NCBI GenBank assembly: GCA_910578475.1 | Contig: CAJTRK010000021.1 | Location: forward strand, 1-62,145 | Reading direction: 5' to 3' | Length of the DNA: 62,145 nucleotides | From: an uncultured Lachnospiraceae bacterium | Lineage (GTDB): Bacteria > Bacillota > Clostridia > Lachnospirales > Lachnospiraceae | Part shown: positions 1 through 8,643 of the stretch, one piece after another | How the letters are laid out: each line of letters opens with the position of its first letter | How positions within the stretch are numbered: position 1 is the first letter of the stretch | Notes under the pieces: model-generated | The model's input: the letters and a program-made list of their open reading frames with translations, nothing else | Database searches by the model: none | Told to the model about the DNA's origin: nothing | Translations under genes and position numbers: made by a program

Positions 1-64
1 TCTCCCTTTACCACAACATCTGCAAGTTTCCATTCACCACAAATGAGCCAGCCGCATATGTTGT

Positions 65-124
65 ATTTTAGCAGATGTACATTTCCGCTAAAATATTACG
101 TTTGCCGGAAATGTTTACATCTAC
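65..124. repeat. Large imperfect palindrome at the broken 3' end of a regulator gene
   Basis: Bases 71-87 (GCAGATGTACATTTCCG) are the near-exact reverse complement of 106-124, with a two-base insertion in the second arm and an 18-nt loop. A second inverted repeat, ATTTTAGC at 65-72 and GCTAAAAT at 87-94, overlaps the first arm. There is no clear T-tract, so it is not a standard terminator. The outer arm ends exactly where the adjacent response regulator loses its family C-terminus, which suggests the edge of an inserted element. On the minus strand beyond it (about 1-70) a short open frame runs off the window edge; I do not recognise it. Confidence 0.5.
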
Positions 125-1296
125 AGTTCACAACATATCACATCCGCTATTTCATATACTTTCAGAGACATATCGCGCAGAAGCGCCTTGCTCTTTTCCA
201 TCCGTTTCTGCGTAATATAGTCGCTGAAATTGAATCCCGTTCCCTTTTTAAACACTTTCGATATATATGCCGGGTTCCGGTTGAAACGCTCCGCTACCGT
301 TTCCAATGACAGCATATTGGAGGAAAATTCACTGTCAAGATATTCCCTGACTGCCGTCACCAACAGATTACTCTTTTTCTGGTTATTCAATAAATCCGGC
401 TCCATACTGGACATACGCGCCTCCGTCTCCTGATAAACGAGTGGGAGCGTCCGCTCGTCGCGGCACAGATTGCTGATACCGGCCCGAAGAGCCATGCCAT
501 AAATATCTCCTATTTCAGTCTGCATTTCTTCGATACACTGACACAACAGACGCAGCTCCGATTCCGGCTCTTCAAACTGCATTTGTTCAAGCGTTACCAG
601 GCCGACGATATGCTTTCCCCTGTAAAGGAAAAAACGCCCGACCCACTGCATCTGTCTGGAATTACAATAACGGATAATCCGCTGTTTCAGGCGGTAGCTG
701 TCGTCTTTGTTGTCCTCGTTTTCCGGCGCGGTGTCCAGGACCACCATCACACAGGCGTTAAAATCCATTCCCTCTTTCTCCAGTTCCTGTTTCCAGTCAT
801 ATTCCTGACTGTCGCCTACATAACCGTCCAACAGGTTATTGAGCACTGTTTCGTAGGAAAGCGCCTGACGCTGCATGGCAGCAAGCTTCAGCTGATTCAG
901 CTCTTCCCTTCTGTTCTTCTCCTCGTCCAGATTTTGTCTGATTTTCCGGAACAACTGCTCAAACTCATCAATGTCGGTCGGTTTCAGCATATATTCCGTC
1001 ACCTGATTTTTAATCGCCATGTTCAGATATTCCAAATCATTGTATCCGCTCAGGATGACAATTTTTATTTCCGGCAGATTATCATGCAGATACTGCATCA
1101 ATTCAATTCCGTCCATTTTAGGCATCCGAATATCCGACAAAACAACATCCGGCTTTTCCTTTTCCGTCAAAAAAACCGCTTCTTCCCCATTCTCCGCAAC
1201 TCCGACTACTGTGAATCCCCATTCCGACCACGGAATACCCTTTGACATACCACTACGGATATCCTCTTCATCATCTACAATCAACAATCGATACAT
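121..1296 (-). CDS. Response regulator, CheY receiver + AraC-type output, C-terminally truncated
   Basis: This is a YesN-family transcription regulator, normally paired with a YesM-type kinase. The receiver domain is residues 1-125, with the acidic pocket VDDEED, the phospho-acceptor Asp55 in VLSDIRMPKMDG, the switch Ser/Thr region ILSGYND and Lys in MLKPTD. A middle region of no assigned function is followed by an AraC helix-turn-helix (from about residue 330, LETVAERFNRNPAYISKVFKK). The second helix-turn-helix stops at KVYEIADVICCEL, about 25 residues before the usual family end; compare the complete regulator at 50990-52594, which continues into FYFSRVFKKVTGLSP. The start at 1296 is chosen because GGGGGAAC precedes it and the receiver begins there; the frame is open further upstream. 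No cognate kinase is visible inside the window. Probably a defective or altered DNA-binding protein. Confidence 0.85.
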   Translation of the reverse strand: MYRLLIVDDEEDIRSGMSKGIPWSEWGFTVVGVAENGEEAVFLTEKEKPDVVLSDIRMPKMDGIELMQYLHDNLPEIKIVILSGYNDLEYLNMAIKNQVTEYMLKPTDIDEFEQLFRKIRQNLDEEKNRREELNQLKLAAMQRQALSYETVLNNLLDGYVGDSQEYDWKQELEKEGMDFNACVMVVLDTAPENEDNKDDSYRLKQRIIRYCNSRQMQWVGRFFLYRGKHIVGLVTLEQMQFEEPESELRLLCQCIEEMQTEIGDIYGMALRAGISNLCRDERTLPLVYQETEARMSSMEPDLLNNQKKSNLLVTAVREYLDSEFSSNMLSLETVAERFNRNPAYISKVFKKGTGFNFSDYITQKRMEKSKALLRDMSLKVYEIADVICCEL

Positions 1297-1383
1297 AACC
1301 GTTCCCCCGCTTCTTATACCCTTTCTACATAATACTGTATCATATCCGGTATGTATATCCAATTATATTTTCTCACAACAAAT

Positions 1384-1412
1384 AAGCGCAAGCTTAAAGC
1401 CTGCGCTTTTCC
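1384..1412 (-). terminator. Hairpin terminator after the small acidic protein gene
   Basis: AAGCGCA at 1384-1390 pairs with TGCGCTT at 1402-1408, extended by inner GC pairs. Read on the minus strand the stem is followed by ATTTGTTG, a modest T-rich tail. It lies between the small acidic protein gene and the truncated regulator. Confidence 0.6.
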
Positions 1413-1429
1413 ATGCCTATGCCACAGTG

Positions 1430-1834
1430 TTAAATTGCATCCATAGAATTATCTTCGTCATCGAAAAATTCTTCTACTTTCGCCGCCGCTTCACCGGCTG
1501 TCTTCTCCGCATGATTGACCGCTCCAACTATTTTGTCCGTTGTCTCGGCTTTCACCGCATTCAATCCTTCCTTAAATGCTTCCGCGCCTTCTTCGACTTT
1601 CTCAGCCGCCGTCTCTGCTGCTTTGGTCAAATCCAAATCAACATATTTACGGTCCGACTCCGTTTTGGAAGAGTCTTCTTCGTCCAAATCATCATCGAAG
1701 TCGTCAAAATCGTCCTCTTCATCATAATCATCATCCAGTTCCGCATCCTTTTTCCAGAAAAAATAGTATGCGCTTGCGGCAATCGCACCAAGAGCCGCTG
1801 TTGTCATGAGAAATTTTCCAAATTTTTTCGCCAT
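1430..1834 (-). CDS. Small membrane-anchored acidic protein (YtxH-like)
   Basis: A 134-residue protein. Residues 1-25 (MAKKFGKFLMTTAALGAIAA and following) form one membrane segment. A strongly acidic run rich in Asp and Glu follows (about residues 29-52), then an alanine/glutamate/lysine-rich stretch (TKAAETAAEKVEEGAEAFKE) likely to be a long amphipathic helix. This plan resembles the YtxH / general-stress family, but I see no diagnostic motif, so function is unassigned. The start at 1834 is chosen over a GTG at 1852 because AAAGGAGA stands 8 bases before the ATG. It is probably a single-gene unit ending at the hairpin at 1384-1412. Confidence 0.75.
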   Translation of the reverse strand: MAKKFGKFLMTTAALGAIAASAYYFFWKKDAELDDDYDEEDDFDDFDDDLDEEDSSKTESDRKYVDLDLTKAAETAAEKVEEGAEAFKEGLNAVKAETTDKIVGAVNHAEKTAGEAAAKVEEFFDDEDNSMDAI

Positions 1835-2158
1835 GTGGAAGTCTCCTTTCACCGTTCCTTTTGATTCTATATTAATACTATTTTGTGAAAATGAAAAGAG
1901 AATATGTATAAATTCCTATAAAAATCGTCGCTCGGCAACAAACGAAAATACTCCCACAACATCTTGTACCTCTTAAAAAAGTATGAACTAGTTTTTCTAA
2001 ATCATTGAATATGTGTTTCATTTATGTTATATTAAAGTTCGACCCATAAAGTCAATATCTGTCATTTTGAAGTCGATTATCGTCGCTTTTCATATCCCCG
2101 GAGATTCATCATCCGAAATGCCAGACCGTAAAGATTTTAATGCCGAAAGGACCATGTA
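1835..2158. other. Divergent intergenic region, AT-rich
   Basis: A 324-bp gap between the minus-strand acidic protein gene and the plus-strand TetR gene. It holds the TetR promoter described separately. On the minus strand a weak candidate (TTTTCA, 17 bases, TAATAT) lies near 1866-1894. I found no coding frame, RNA gene or convincing TetR palindrome in the rest. Confidence 0.6.
2005..2033 (+). promoter_or_regulatory. Sigma-70/SigA promoter for the TetR gene
   Basis: TTGAAT at 2005-2010, a 17-base spacer, and TATATT at 2028-2033. It lies about 125 bases before the TetR start codon, so the transcript would carry a leader of more than 100 nt. Confidence 0.6.
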
Positions 2159-2767
2159 ATGAACGAGAAATTTTTTGATTTGAACAAAGAAAAACAGGAC
2201 CGGATGATTAATGCCTCTTTAAAGCTTTTTGCTCTGAACGGATATAAGCACGCCAGTACTGACGATATTGTCACCGAAGCAGGTATCAGCAAAGGCCTGC
2301 TGTTCCACTATTTCGGAAGCAAACTTGGGTTGTACACTTTTCTTTATGATTACAGTGTCAGATTCATGAAACTTGAATTGACCAGAGGAGTCATTGACGC
2401 AGGCAATACGACCGACTATTTTGAACTCCGCAAGCAGATTGAATTTGCCAAAATGCAGGTTCTTAAAAATTATCCTTACATGCAGCAGTTCCTTGACCGT
2501 TCCAGAACCGAAAATGTCAAGGAAGCGCTTTTGGCTGTCGAAGAACAGCGGAATGTCCTGCCGGAAGTTTATGCGGATATCATGTCGCGCGCGAATACGG
2601 GCCTTCTTGCGGAAAATATCGACCTTGCCAAACTGGATGCCATGCTGGAATATACTATCAAAGGCCTTATGACGGAACATTTCCAGAACGCTTCTTTTCA
2701 GCCGGAAATGCTATACGAAGAAACGGTCAGTTATCTGATGATGTTGAAAAAAATGGCTTACCATTAA
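2159..2767 (+). CDS. TetR/AcrR family transcriptional regulator
   Basis: A 202-residue one-component repressor. The N-terminal helix-turn-helix (about residues 12-55) has the family pattern: FALNGYKHASTDDIVTEAGISKGLLFHYFGSKLGLY. The C-terminal helical ligand-binding domain is not assignable to a ligand. GAAAGGA stands 7 bases before the ATG. The gene is convergent with the MocR-type regulator at 2796, and no transporter or enzyme target lies directly beside it, so its regulon is unknown; the divergent acidic protein gene is the nearest candidate. Confidence 0.9.
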   Translation: MNEKFFDLNKEKQDRMINASLKLFALNGYKHASTDDIVTEAGISKGLLFHYFGSKLGLYTFLYDYSVRFMKLELTRGVIDAGNTTDYFELRKQIEFAKMQVLKNYPYMQQFLDRSRTENVKEALLAVEEQRNVLPEVYADIMSRANTGLLAENIDLAKLDAMLEYTIKGLMTEHFQNASFQPEMLYEETVSYLMMLKKMAYH

Positions 2768-2795
2768 CAATACATAACAATGCCTTCCGGCAGTT

Positions 2796-4268
2796 TCATT
2801 TCTGCCAGGCCGCTTTTAACAGCCGGAGCCCTTCCGTAATCTCTTCCGGTGAAAGCGCACCATAGCCGAGAATAACCGCCGCCTTCCGTTTCGTACAGGG
2901 CGGCGTTTCCATGTAAAATTCCGCCATCGGATAGACTTTAATTCCCGCATCTTCCGCACACGCTCTCAATGCTTCTTCTCCGCGGTTCTTTCTGTCCGTC
3001 AATACGATATGGAGTCCCGCATTTTCTCCGGAAATCTCAAAATCTTTCTCCAGGTCTTTCAGTTCACGCAGCATCAAATCATGCTTCAAATGATAATGCT
3101 TTCTCATTTTATTCAGATATCTTTCAAAATATCCGTCCTGAATAAATTCGTTTAAAATCGTCTGGTCGATTCTGGAAACCGTGGAAGCGTAAAAACTGCA
3201 GTTTTTTCTGTATCGTTCCAAAAGCCCTGCCGGAAGCGCCATATAACTGATACGGATTGCGGGTGCAATTGCTTTGGAAAAAGTGCCGATATAAATGACT
3301 TTATCGTTCTGGTCCGATGCCTTGAGCGACGGAATCGGTTTGCTCCGGTAACGGAACTCGCTGTCGTAATCGTCTTCGATAAGATAACGCTCTTCTTTTT
3401 CCGAAGCCCAGTTCAGCAATTCCGTTCTTCTGCCAATCGGCATAACGATTCCGGTCGGATACTGATGCGCCGGCATCACATACGCAAGCTGCGCGCCGCT
3501 CTTCCGAAGCGCATCCGGCAGCATGCCGTTCTCATCCATCGGTATAAAAGAAACGGGATAAGCAAAAGACCGGAAAATCATACACGCTCTTTTATAAGTC
3601 GGATTTTCCATAGCGACCGGGATATGACGTCCCAATATTTTTTCAAGCAAAAGAAGCAGGTAATCATTCCCTGCTCCGATAATTATCTGCTCCGGCCTGC
3701 AGTTTACCCCGCGCGACGCATGCAGATAACGGCTTATCGTCACGCGAAGCGCCAAATCGCCCTGTGGCTCACCGAGCGAAAACAGGCTGCTTCTTGCATC
3801 CACCAGAATATTTTTGGTTATTTTTTTCCATGTCGCATACGGAAAAAGGGACATGTCAATGGCATTGGGAGAAAAATCATAACGATATGCTTTCCCGCAT
3901 TCCATGCCGTCTTTCGTATGCTTTGCCTCGGGCAACCCCGGCCGTCCGGCAAACAGTCCCTCTCCCCGATGCTGTTTCCGGCCTTCGCCCGATGCCGGAA
4001 TATCATAAAGCTCTTCTATCGCACAGACAAAATATCCGCGCTGAGGCCTCGCCTCCAGATATCCTTCCGAAACGAGCTGGCCATACGCCATATCCACCGT
4101 CGTCCTGGAAATCTGCAAAAATTCCGCAAGGTATCTGGATGACGGAAGTTTTTCTCCCGTCAACAGATTTCCCGACCGGATTTCCTGCCGGATATATTCA
4201 TAAATCTGCTCATATAAATGCTTTTTGTCCTCCGGATTCAGTTGTATCTGAACGGGCAGCTCTTTCAT
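2796..4268 (-). CDS. MocR-type regulator: GntR HTH fused to aminotransferase-like domain
   Basis: A 490-residue PLP-dependent regulator. The N-terminal winged helix (about residues 10-80) shows the GntR pattern LTGEKLPSSRYLAEFLQ...SRTTVDMAYGQLVSEGYL. The remainder is a class I aminotransferase fold (about 130-480), with the likely PLP-binding lysine in IGTFSKAIAPAIRI and the family ASN/YD region around EDDYDSEFRY. Members such as PdxR control pyridoxal phosphate synthesis and GabR controls GABA use. No pdx or gab gene lies beside it, so the target is not shown. The start follows the DUF2225 gene by about 20 bases on the same strand and has only a weak ribosome site, which suggests co-transcription. 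Confidence 0.88.
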   Translation of the reverse strand: MKELPVQIQLNPEDKKHLYEQIYEYIRQEIRSGNLLTGEKLPSSRYLAEFLQISRTTVDMAYGQLVSEGYLEARPQRGYFVCAIEELYDIPASGEGRKQHRGEGLFAGRPGLPEAKHTKDGMECGKAYRYDFSPNAIDMSLFPYATWKKITKNILVDARSSLFSLGEPQGDLALRVTISRYLHASRGVNCRPEQIIIGAGNDYLLLLLEKILGRHIPVAMENPTYKRACMIFRSFAYPVSFIPMDENGMLPDALRKSGAQLAYVMPAHQYPTGIVMPIGRRTELLNWASEKEERYLIEDDYDSEFRYRSKPIPSLKASDQNDKVIYIGTFSKAIAPAIRISYMALPAGLLERYRKNCSFYASTVSRIDQTILNEFIQDGYFERYLNKMRKHYHLKHDLMLRELKDLEKDFEISGENAGLHIVLTDRKNRGEEALRACAEDAGIKVYPMAEFYMETPPCTKRKAAVILGYGALSPEEITEGLRLLKAAWQK

Positions 4269-4289
4269 ATCATACGGCCGTTATCCGCC

Positions 4290-5159
4290 TTATTTCTTGG
4301 CAGCGTTTCTTTCTTTGATTTTCTTGACTAACATTTCTTTGACCATTCTCGCCTTATCCTTCATACGGGGATTCGCGGACGGATTGGTCAGAATACCGGA
4401 TACCAGTCTGGTCGCCACGTCGTACTGCTCGAACCGCATGGAAAGCACCGCAATCAGGTAATCCACCGTCGGCTCATCCATACCGCACATCGGGAAGTTC
4501 TCGGTCTGTCTTGCCGCAAGAAATCCTTCCAGTGCGTTATGTAAATACTCGTTCTCTTCTTCATCCAGTTTTTTCTTCTGCGCCTCATAGTCCTCGGCAG
4601 AAGTATCCATATGCTCGCCTTTTCCACGCAGAAGCCATGCCGTTTTCAGGCAGACATACGCTTTTTCACTCGGCTTCGCCTGTTTTACGATTGCGTTCGC
4701 CAACGTCAGTTTATAGCGTTCCAGCGCATCGTCATAGCTGTAAGTCTCTTTGGTTTCTGTCGGCGGTTTAAAAGATGCGGAAATGGTTGCCTTGATATTT
4801 TTGGCCTGTGGCGTCGTTACAAACTTGAAGAATCTGCTGAGCGCCGCATAACCACAGTGCGGGCACATAATAATATCATATTTCAGCAAATCGACCTGGT
4901 CATATTTCGGCCGCAAATCCAAATCCGTTCCCGCCAGCTTTACTTTGCCGACCCGGACGGTTCTCGCCTTAAATTCCCTGTCGCATATCGGGCAGGTATA
5001 AGCCTTATCGAAAAGATAATCCTGTTCCTGCATTACCGGCGCCGCTGCCGCCGCTTTTCCTCCGTTTTCATCGGTCTTTTTGGCAGGCTCGTCATACAGG
5101 TTCATATTTTTCAAATTGCCCAGTCCGAACTGCTCCAATCCTGACAATAAATCTGACAT
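4290..5159 (-). CDS. DUF2225 family protein with zinc-ribbon cysteines
   Basis: A 289-residue cytoplasmic protein. A CPIC...CPHCGY pair (about residues 58-115) would form a zinc ribbon. The C-terminal half is helical and TPR-like (residues rich in Ala, Leu and Tyr with repeated helix pairs), ending in a basic KKIKERNAAKK tail. DUF2225 proteins are widespread in Clostridia and have no established biochemical role. The start at 5159 is chosen because GGGAGG stands 9 bases before it. It lies between glnS and the MocR regulator on the same strand. Confidence 0.85.
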   Translation of the reverse strand: MSDLLSGLEQFGLGNLKNMNLYDEPAKKTDENGGKAAAAAPVMQEQDYLFDKAYTCPICDREFKARTVRVGKVKLAGTDLDLRPKYDQVDLLKYDIIMCPHCGYAALSRFFKFVTTPQAKNIKATISASFKPPTETKETYSYDDALERYKLTLANAIVKQAKPSEKAYVCLKTAWLLRGKGEHMDTSAEDYEAQKKKLDEEENEYLHNALEGFLAARQTENFPMCGMDEPTVDYLIAVLSMRFEQYDVATRLVSGILTNPSANPRMKDKARMVKEMLVKKIKERNAAKK

Positions 5160-5242
5160 TGGTATTTTCCTCCCTATCCTTTCAATCAAAATAATATAGT
5201 TAAGCTAATGCTCCTCACAAACAATCCGTTCAGAACTTCTTT

Positions 5243-6910
5243 TTACACTCCGCTCTTTGGCAAAACAAAGGAGCTTTTCAACGATACGATGCGGTTAAAC
5301 ACCAGTTCGCCCGGCCTTGAATCCTTACAGTCAACACAGAAAAATCCCTGTCTTACAAACTGGAAACTGTCATAGGCTTTTGCGCTGCTGACGGAAGGCT
5401 CCAAACGGCAGTCCTTTAATACCGTCAGTGAATTCGGATTCAGATTCAGGCTTCCATCCTCATTATATACCCCTTTTTCCTCATCCACAATATTTTCATA
5501 CAATCTGACCGTTGCTTTGACGCTGGAAGATGCCGGAACCCAGTGTATTGTTCCTTTTACCTTACGTCCGTCCGGGCTGTTTCCGCCTTTGGAGGCCGGG
5601 TCATAAGTACAGTGAACGACCGTTACGTTTCCGTCCGCATCTTTTTCAAAGCCCGTACAGGTTACGAAATATGCGTGCATCAGTCTGACTTCATTTCCCG
5701 GGAAAAGCCGGAAATACTTCCGCGGCGGTTCCTCCATGAAATCGTCTCTGTCGATATAAAGCTCTCTTTCAAAAGGAACCTCTCTCGTCCCGAGACTTTC
5801 ATTTTCCAGATTATTCGCTATCGTCAGAACCTCGCTCTGTCCCTCAGGGTAATTGTCAATTATAAGTTTAATCGGGTCAAGCGCCGCCATCACACGCGGT
5901 CTTTTCAGCTTTAAATCTTCTCTGATGCAATATTCCAGCATGGAATATTCCGCGGATGAGTTGGCCTTGGACACACCGCACAAATCTACGAAAAGGCGGA
6001 TGGACTCCGGCGTAAATCCTCTTCTTCGAAGCGCCGCAATGGACACAAGCCGCGGGTCATCCCATCCGTCCACGATACCGTCTTCCACCAGTTTCTTAAT
6101 ATATCGTTTGCCTGTCACGACATTGGTCAGATACATCTTGGCAAACTCAATCTGTTTGGGCGGACGGGGATATTCCAGCTCTTCCACCACCCAGTTATAA
6201 AGAGGCCTGTGGTCCTCAAACTCCAGCGTACAGATAGAATGGGTAATGCCTTCGATTGCATCTTCAATCGGATGCGCAAAATCATACATTGGATAGATGC
6301 ACCATTTATCGCCCGTATTGTGATGGGATAAATGCGCCACCCGGTACAGAATCGGGTCCCGCATATTGATATTCGGAGACGCCATATCTATTTTGGCACG
6401 AAGCGTCTTCTCTCCGTCCCGATACGCTCCGTTCTTCATTTCTTCAAATAAAGCCAGATTTTCCTCTATGCTCCGGTTGCGGTTCGGGTCCTCTCTGCCC
6501 GGCTCCGTCAGCGTTCCCCGATACTCCCGCATTTCCTCCGCGGTCAGCTCGGACACATAGGCTTTTCCTTTCTGAATCAGCCTGACTGCGCATTCATACA
6601 TTTCTTCAAAATAATTTGACGCAAAAAACAGTCTGTCCTCATAATCCGCGCCGAGCCATTCCACATCGGCCCTGATAGACTCAACAAATTCGTTTTTTTC
6701 TTTCGTCGGATTCGTATCGTCAAAACGCATATTGAATTTTCCGTGATACTTCTCCGCAAGTCCGTAATTTAACAGAATGCTTTTCGCATGCCCGATATGA
6801 AGATATCCGTTCGGTTCAGGCGGAAATCTTGTGTGTACGGTATCATAAACGCCTTCCGACAAGTCTTTTTCAATAATCTGTTCAATAAAATTTTTAGAAA
6901 CGACTTCCAT
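5243..6910 (-). CDS. glnS: Glutaminyl-tRNA synthetase
   Basis: A 555-residue class I synthetase that charges tRNA-Gln. The HIGH motif is clear (HIGHAKSILLNYGLAEKY, then MRFDDTNPTKE), followed by the catalytic and acceptor-binding domains (GWDDPRLVSIAALRRRGFTPE) and the C-terminal beta-barrel anticodon domain (YDSFQFVRQGFFCVD). Where E. coli GlnRS has the KMSKS-class sequence VMSKR, this protein reads NVVTGKRYIKKL, so the second signature is altered. I recall the same variant in related clostridial enzymes, but could not check. AGGAGGC stands ahead of the ATG. Length is normal for the family. Confidence 0.95.
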   Translation of the reverse strand: MEVVSKNFIEQIIEKDLSEGVYDTVHTRFPPEPNGYLHIGHAKSILLNYGLAEKYHGKFNMRFDDTNPTKEKNEFVESIRADVEWLGADYEDRLFFASNYFEEMYECAVRLIQKGKAYVSELTAEEMREYRGTLTEPGREDPNRNRSIEENLALFEEMKNGAYRDGEKTLRAKIDMASPNINMRDPILYRVAHLSHHNTGDKWCIYPMYDFAHPIEDAIEGITHSICTLEFEDHRPLYNWVVEELEYPRPPKQIEFAKMYLTNVVTGKRYIKKLVEDGIVDGWDDPRLVSIAALRRRGFTPESIRLFVDLCGVSKANSSAEYSMLEYCIREDLKLKRPRVMAALDPIKLIIDNYPEGQSEVLTIANNLENESLGTREVPFERELYIDRDDFMEEPPRKYFRLFPGNEVRLMHAYFVTCTGFEKDADGNVTVVHCTYDPASKGGNSPDGRKVKGTIHWVPASSSVKATVRLYENIVDEEKGVYNEDGSLNLNPNSLTVLKDCRLEPSVSSAKAYDSFQFVRQGFFCVDCKDSRPGELVFNRIVSLKSSFVLPKSGV

Positions 6911-6989
6911 CTGCTGCCTCCTAAGTCAAAATATCTCTAAACATTTTATCATAGACAAACTGAAATATAAAGCATAAATTCTTATCCTG

Positions 6990-8564
6990 TCACGAATTTT
7001 CGCCGCAATCACGCTTTTTGGGTTTATACTCCGACAATTTATCATATGTTTTATCGAAAACATCCCGCTCCACAACATAAACGTCGTTTCTGTCGTCACA
7101 GCGTACCGCGAGATAATCCCCCGGTTTTCCTACCGTATATTTTTCTCTGTCCCATGCGGTAAAAACTTTGACTCTTCCGGTCAACCTTTTTACATAAATA
7201 TGCGTTACGCCATTGGCAATGCAGACTTTCGCATAATCGGAAAGATGCAGCACCGAGCCGTCCTTTCGGTTATGAATGGTAGGCTGATAGACTGTTTTGA
7301 CCGCACAGTCGGCCACACAATAAGGTTTTTTCGTCAGTTCATAATTTTTCTCAAAGTTTCTTTTTTTATTCGGATATACTTCTCCCTTAACGCCTATCAT
7401 GACGACAAGGTCCGGTTCCACCGTCATATCCACATCGCCCTCCAGCGTCCGAATCGTAATCGGCGTTCCCGCAGGCAGGACGTCCGTTGCCTGCACATAA
7501 CCGAGGGGAAGTCTTTTTTTGACATAAGACTGCATCTCGGAAATATCCGGCTCATATTCCCCGGCAACGATAATCTGCGTATTGTCAAAATAATCGTTCA
7601 GACGCTCGCTGAAAAAGGCTTCCGAATGCAGCGTCGGATAGGCTTCCTCATAACGCATTTTGCTGATAAATCCGCCTGCCTTTTCGTGATGTCCGCCGCC
7701 GGAACCGATGCCTTCCGCCAGAAAAGCCGCGAGCTCATTCGCCTGTACCTCTCTGATACAGCTTCTGACCGAAAACTTATAACCTTCCTCCCACTCGTTA
7801 TATACCACGCATGTGTGCACCTCCGCCACCTGTAACAGAAAGTCGCTGATAAGCCCCAGAATATTCGGGTCACAGGGCTGCGATTTGATGATGGCATAGT
7901 GATAGTCATCGTTATAAATATGGCGAATCAGCGCAACGCCGGCAATTTCCAGCTCATGCAGCGATAAATTGGAATTACGGAATAATTTTATCAAAGATTT
8001 CTCACAGGGAAGCGCGTCCCGCATATCCATATCCAACGGGTTATAAATCTCCGCAAACTGATTCGTATCGGAATAGAGCCCGTAATAAAGCGCCGTCCCA
8101 AGCTTCATATCCTGAATCTCGTATTGTTCTTTCCGCAGCATATCCCAGACGAGCGTCGAACAGCTCCCCAGTTCCGGATTGATTTCGCTCATCTCCACAT
8201 TCTTCATCTCTATCTGGTGATGGTCAATCACCGCCACATGTTCCGCCGGAATTTTCATCACGTTTCCCGCCCCGTACTGGCAGTCCACCGTAATCAGAAG
8301 GCCGGGAAGCCTGTTCTCCGGCATGTCTCTTAACAAATCCTCCACCCTGTCCACATATTCCACCGGGATTTCAAGATGCCGCAGCATCAGACTCAGATTT
8401 GGCTTTTGAACGGCATTCCTTCCGGCATACAGAAATCGGACGTCTTTTCCGGATTCTTTAAAATAAGTATACAGCGCATAGCCGGAAGCCAGCGCGTCGG
8501 CGTCCGGATTGTCGTGACACTGAACCGTAATAGGATTATATGCTGCCAAATCAGAAAGTTTCAT
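6990..8564 (-). CDS. DHH superfamily phosphoesterase, NrnA-like
   Basis: A 524-residue protein. It has DHH motif I (HDNPDADALASGYAL), motif II (TVDCQYGAG), motif III (VIDHHQIE) and the C-terminal DHHA1 signature (GSGGGHHEKAGGFI). Family members cleave short oligoribonucleotides, pAp or cyclic dinucleotide products with Mn2+; which substrate is used here cannot be read from sequence. About 170 extra C-terminal residues follow DHHA1, longer than plain NrnA. GGGGG stands 9 bases before the ATG. It lies between glnS and a MATE transporter on one strand; a second, shorter DHH protein is divergent at 10432. Confidence 0.88.
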   Translation of the reverse strand: MKLSDLAAYNPITVQCHDNPDADALASGYALYTYFKESGKDVRFLYAGRNAVQKPNLSLMLRHLEIPVEYVDRVEDLLRDMPENRLPGLLITVDCQYGAGNVMKIPAEHVAVIDHHQIEMKNVEMSEINPELGSCSTLVWDMLRKEQYEIQDMKLGTALYYGLYSDTNQFAEIYNPLDMDMRDALPCEKSLIKLFRNSNLSLHELEIAGVALIRHIYNDDYHYAIIKSQPCDPNILGLISDFLLQVAEVHTCVVYNEWEEGYKFSVRSCIREVQANELAAFLAEGIGSGGGHHEKAGGFISKMRYEEAYPTLHSEAFFSERLNDYFDNTQIIVAGEYEPDISEMQSYVKKRLPLGYVQATDVLPAGTPITIRTLEGDVDMTVEPDLVVMIGVKGEVYPNKKRNFEKNYELTKKPYCVADCAVKTVYQPTIHNRKDGSVLHLSDYAKVCIANGVTHIYVKRLTGRVKVFTAWDREKYTVGKPGDYLAVRCDDRNDVYVVERDVFDKTYDKLSEYKPKKRDCGENS

Positions 8565-8643
8565 GATGTTTGTCCCCCTGTTAAGAATATGCTGTCATCA
8601 TAATCAGCTTCATGGTTTGCGGCCATTCCTGCTTCCACTCTTT

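Noticed and set aside
583..1864. Two long plus-strand frames opposite the first response regulator and the acidic protein
   Set aside because: They overlap each other and oppose real genes; the sequences are low-complexity Phe/Arg/Ser-rich shadows.
2768..2795. Terminator between the convergent TetR and MocR genes
   Set aside because: Only a 4-5 bp TGCC/GGCA-type match is present, too weak to support.
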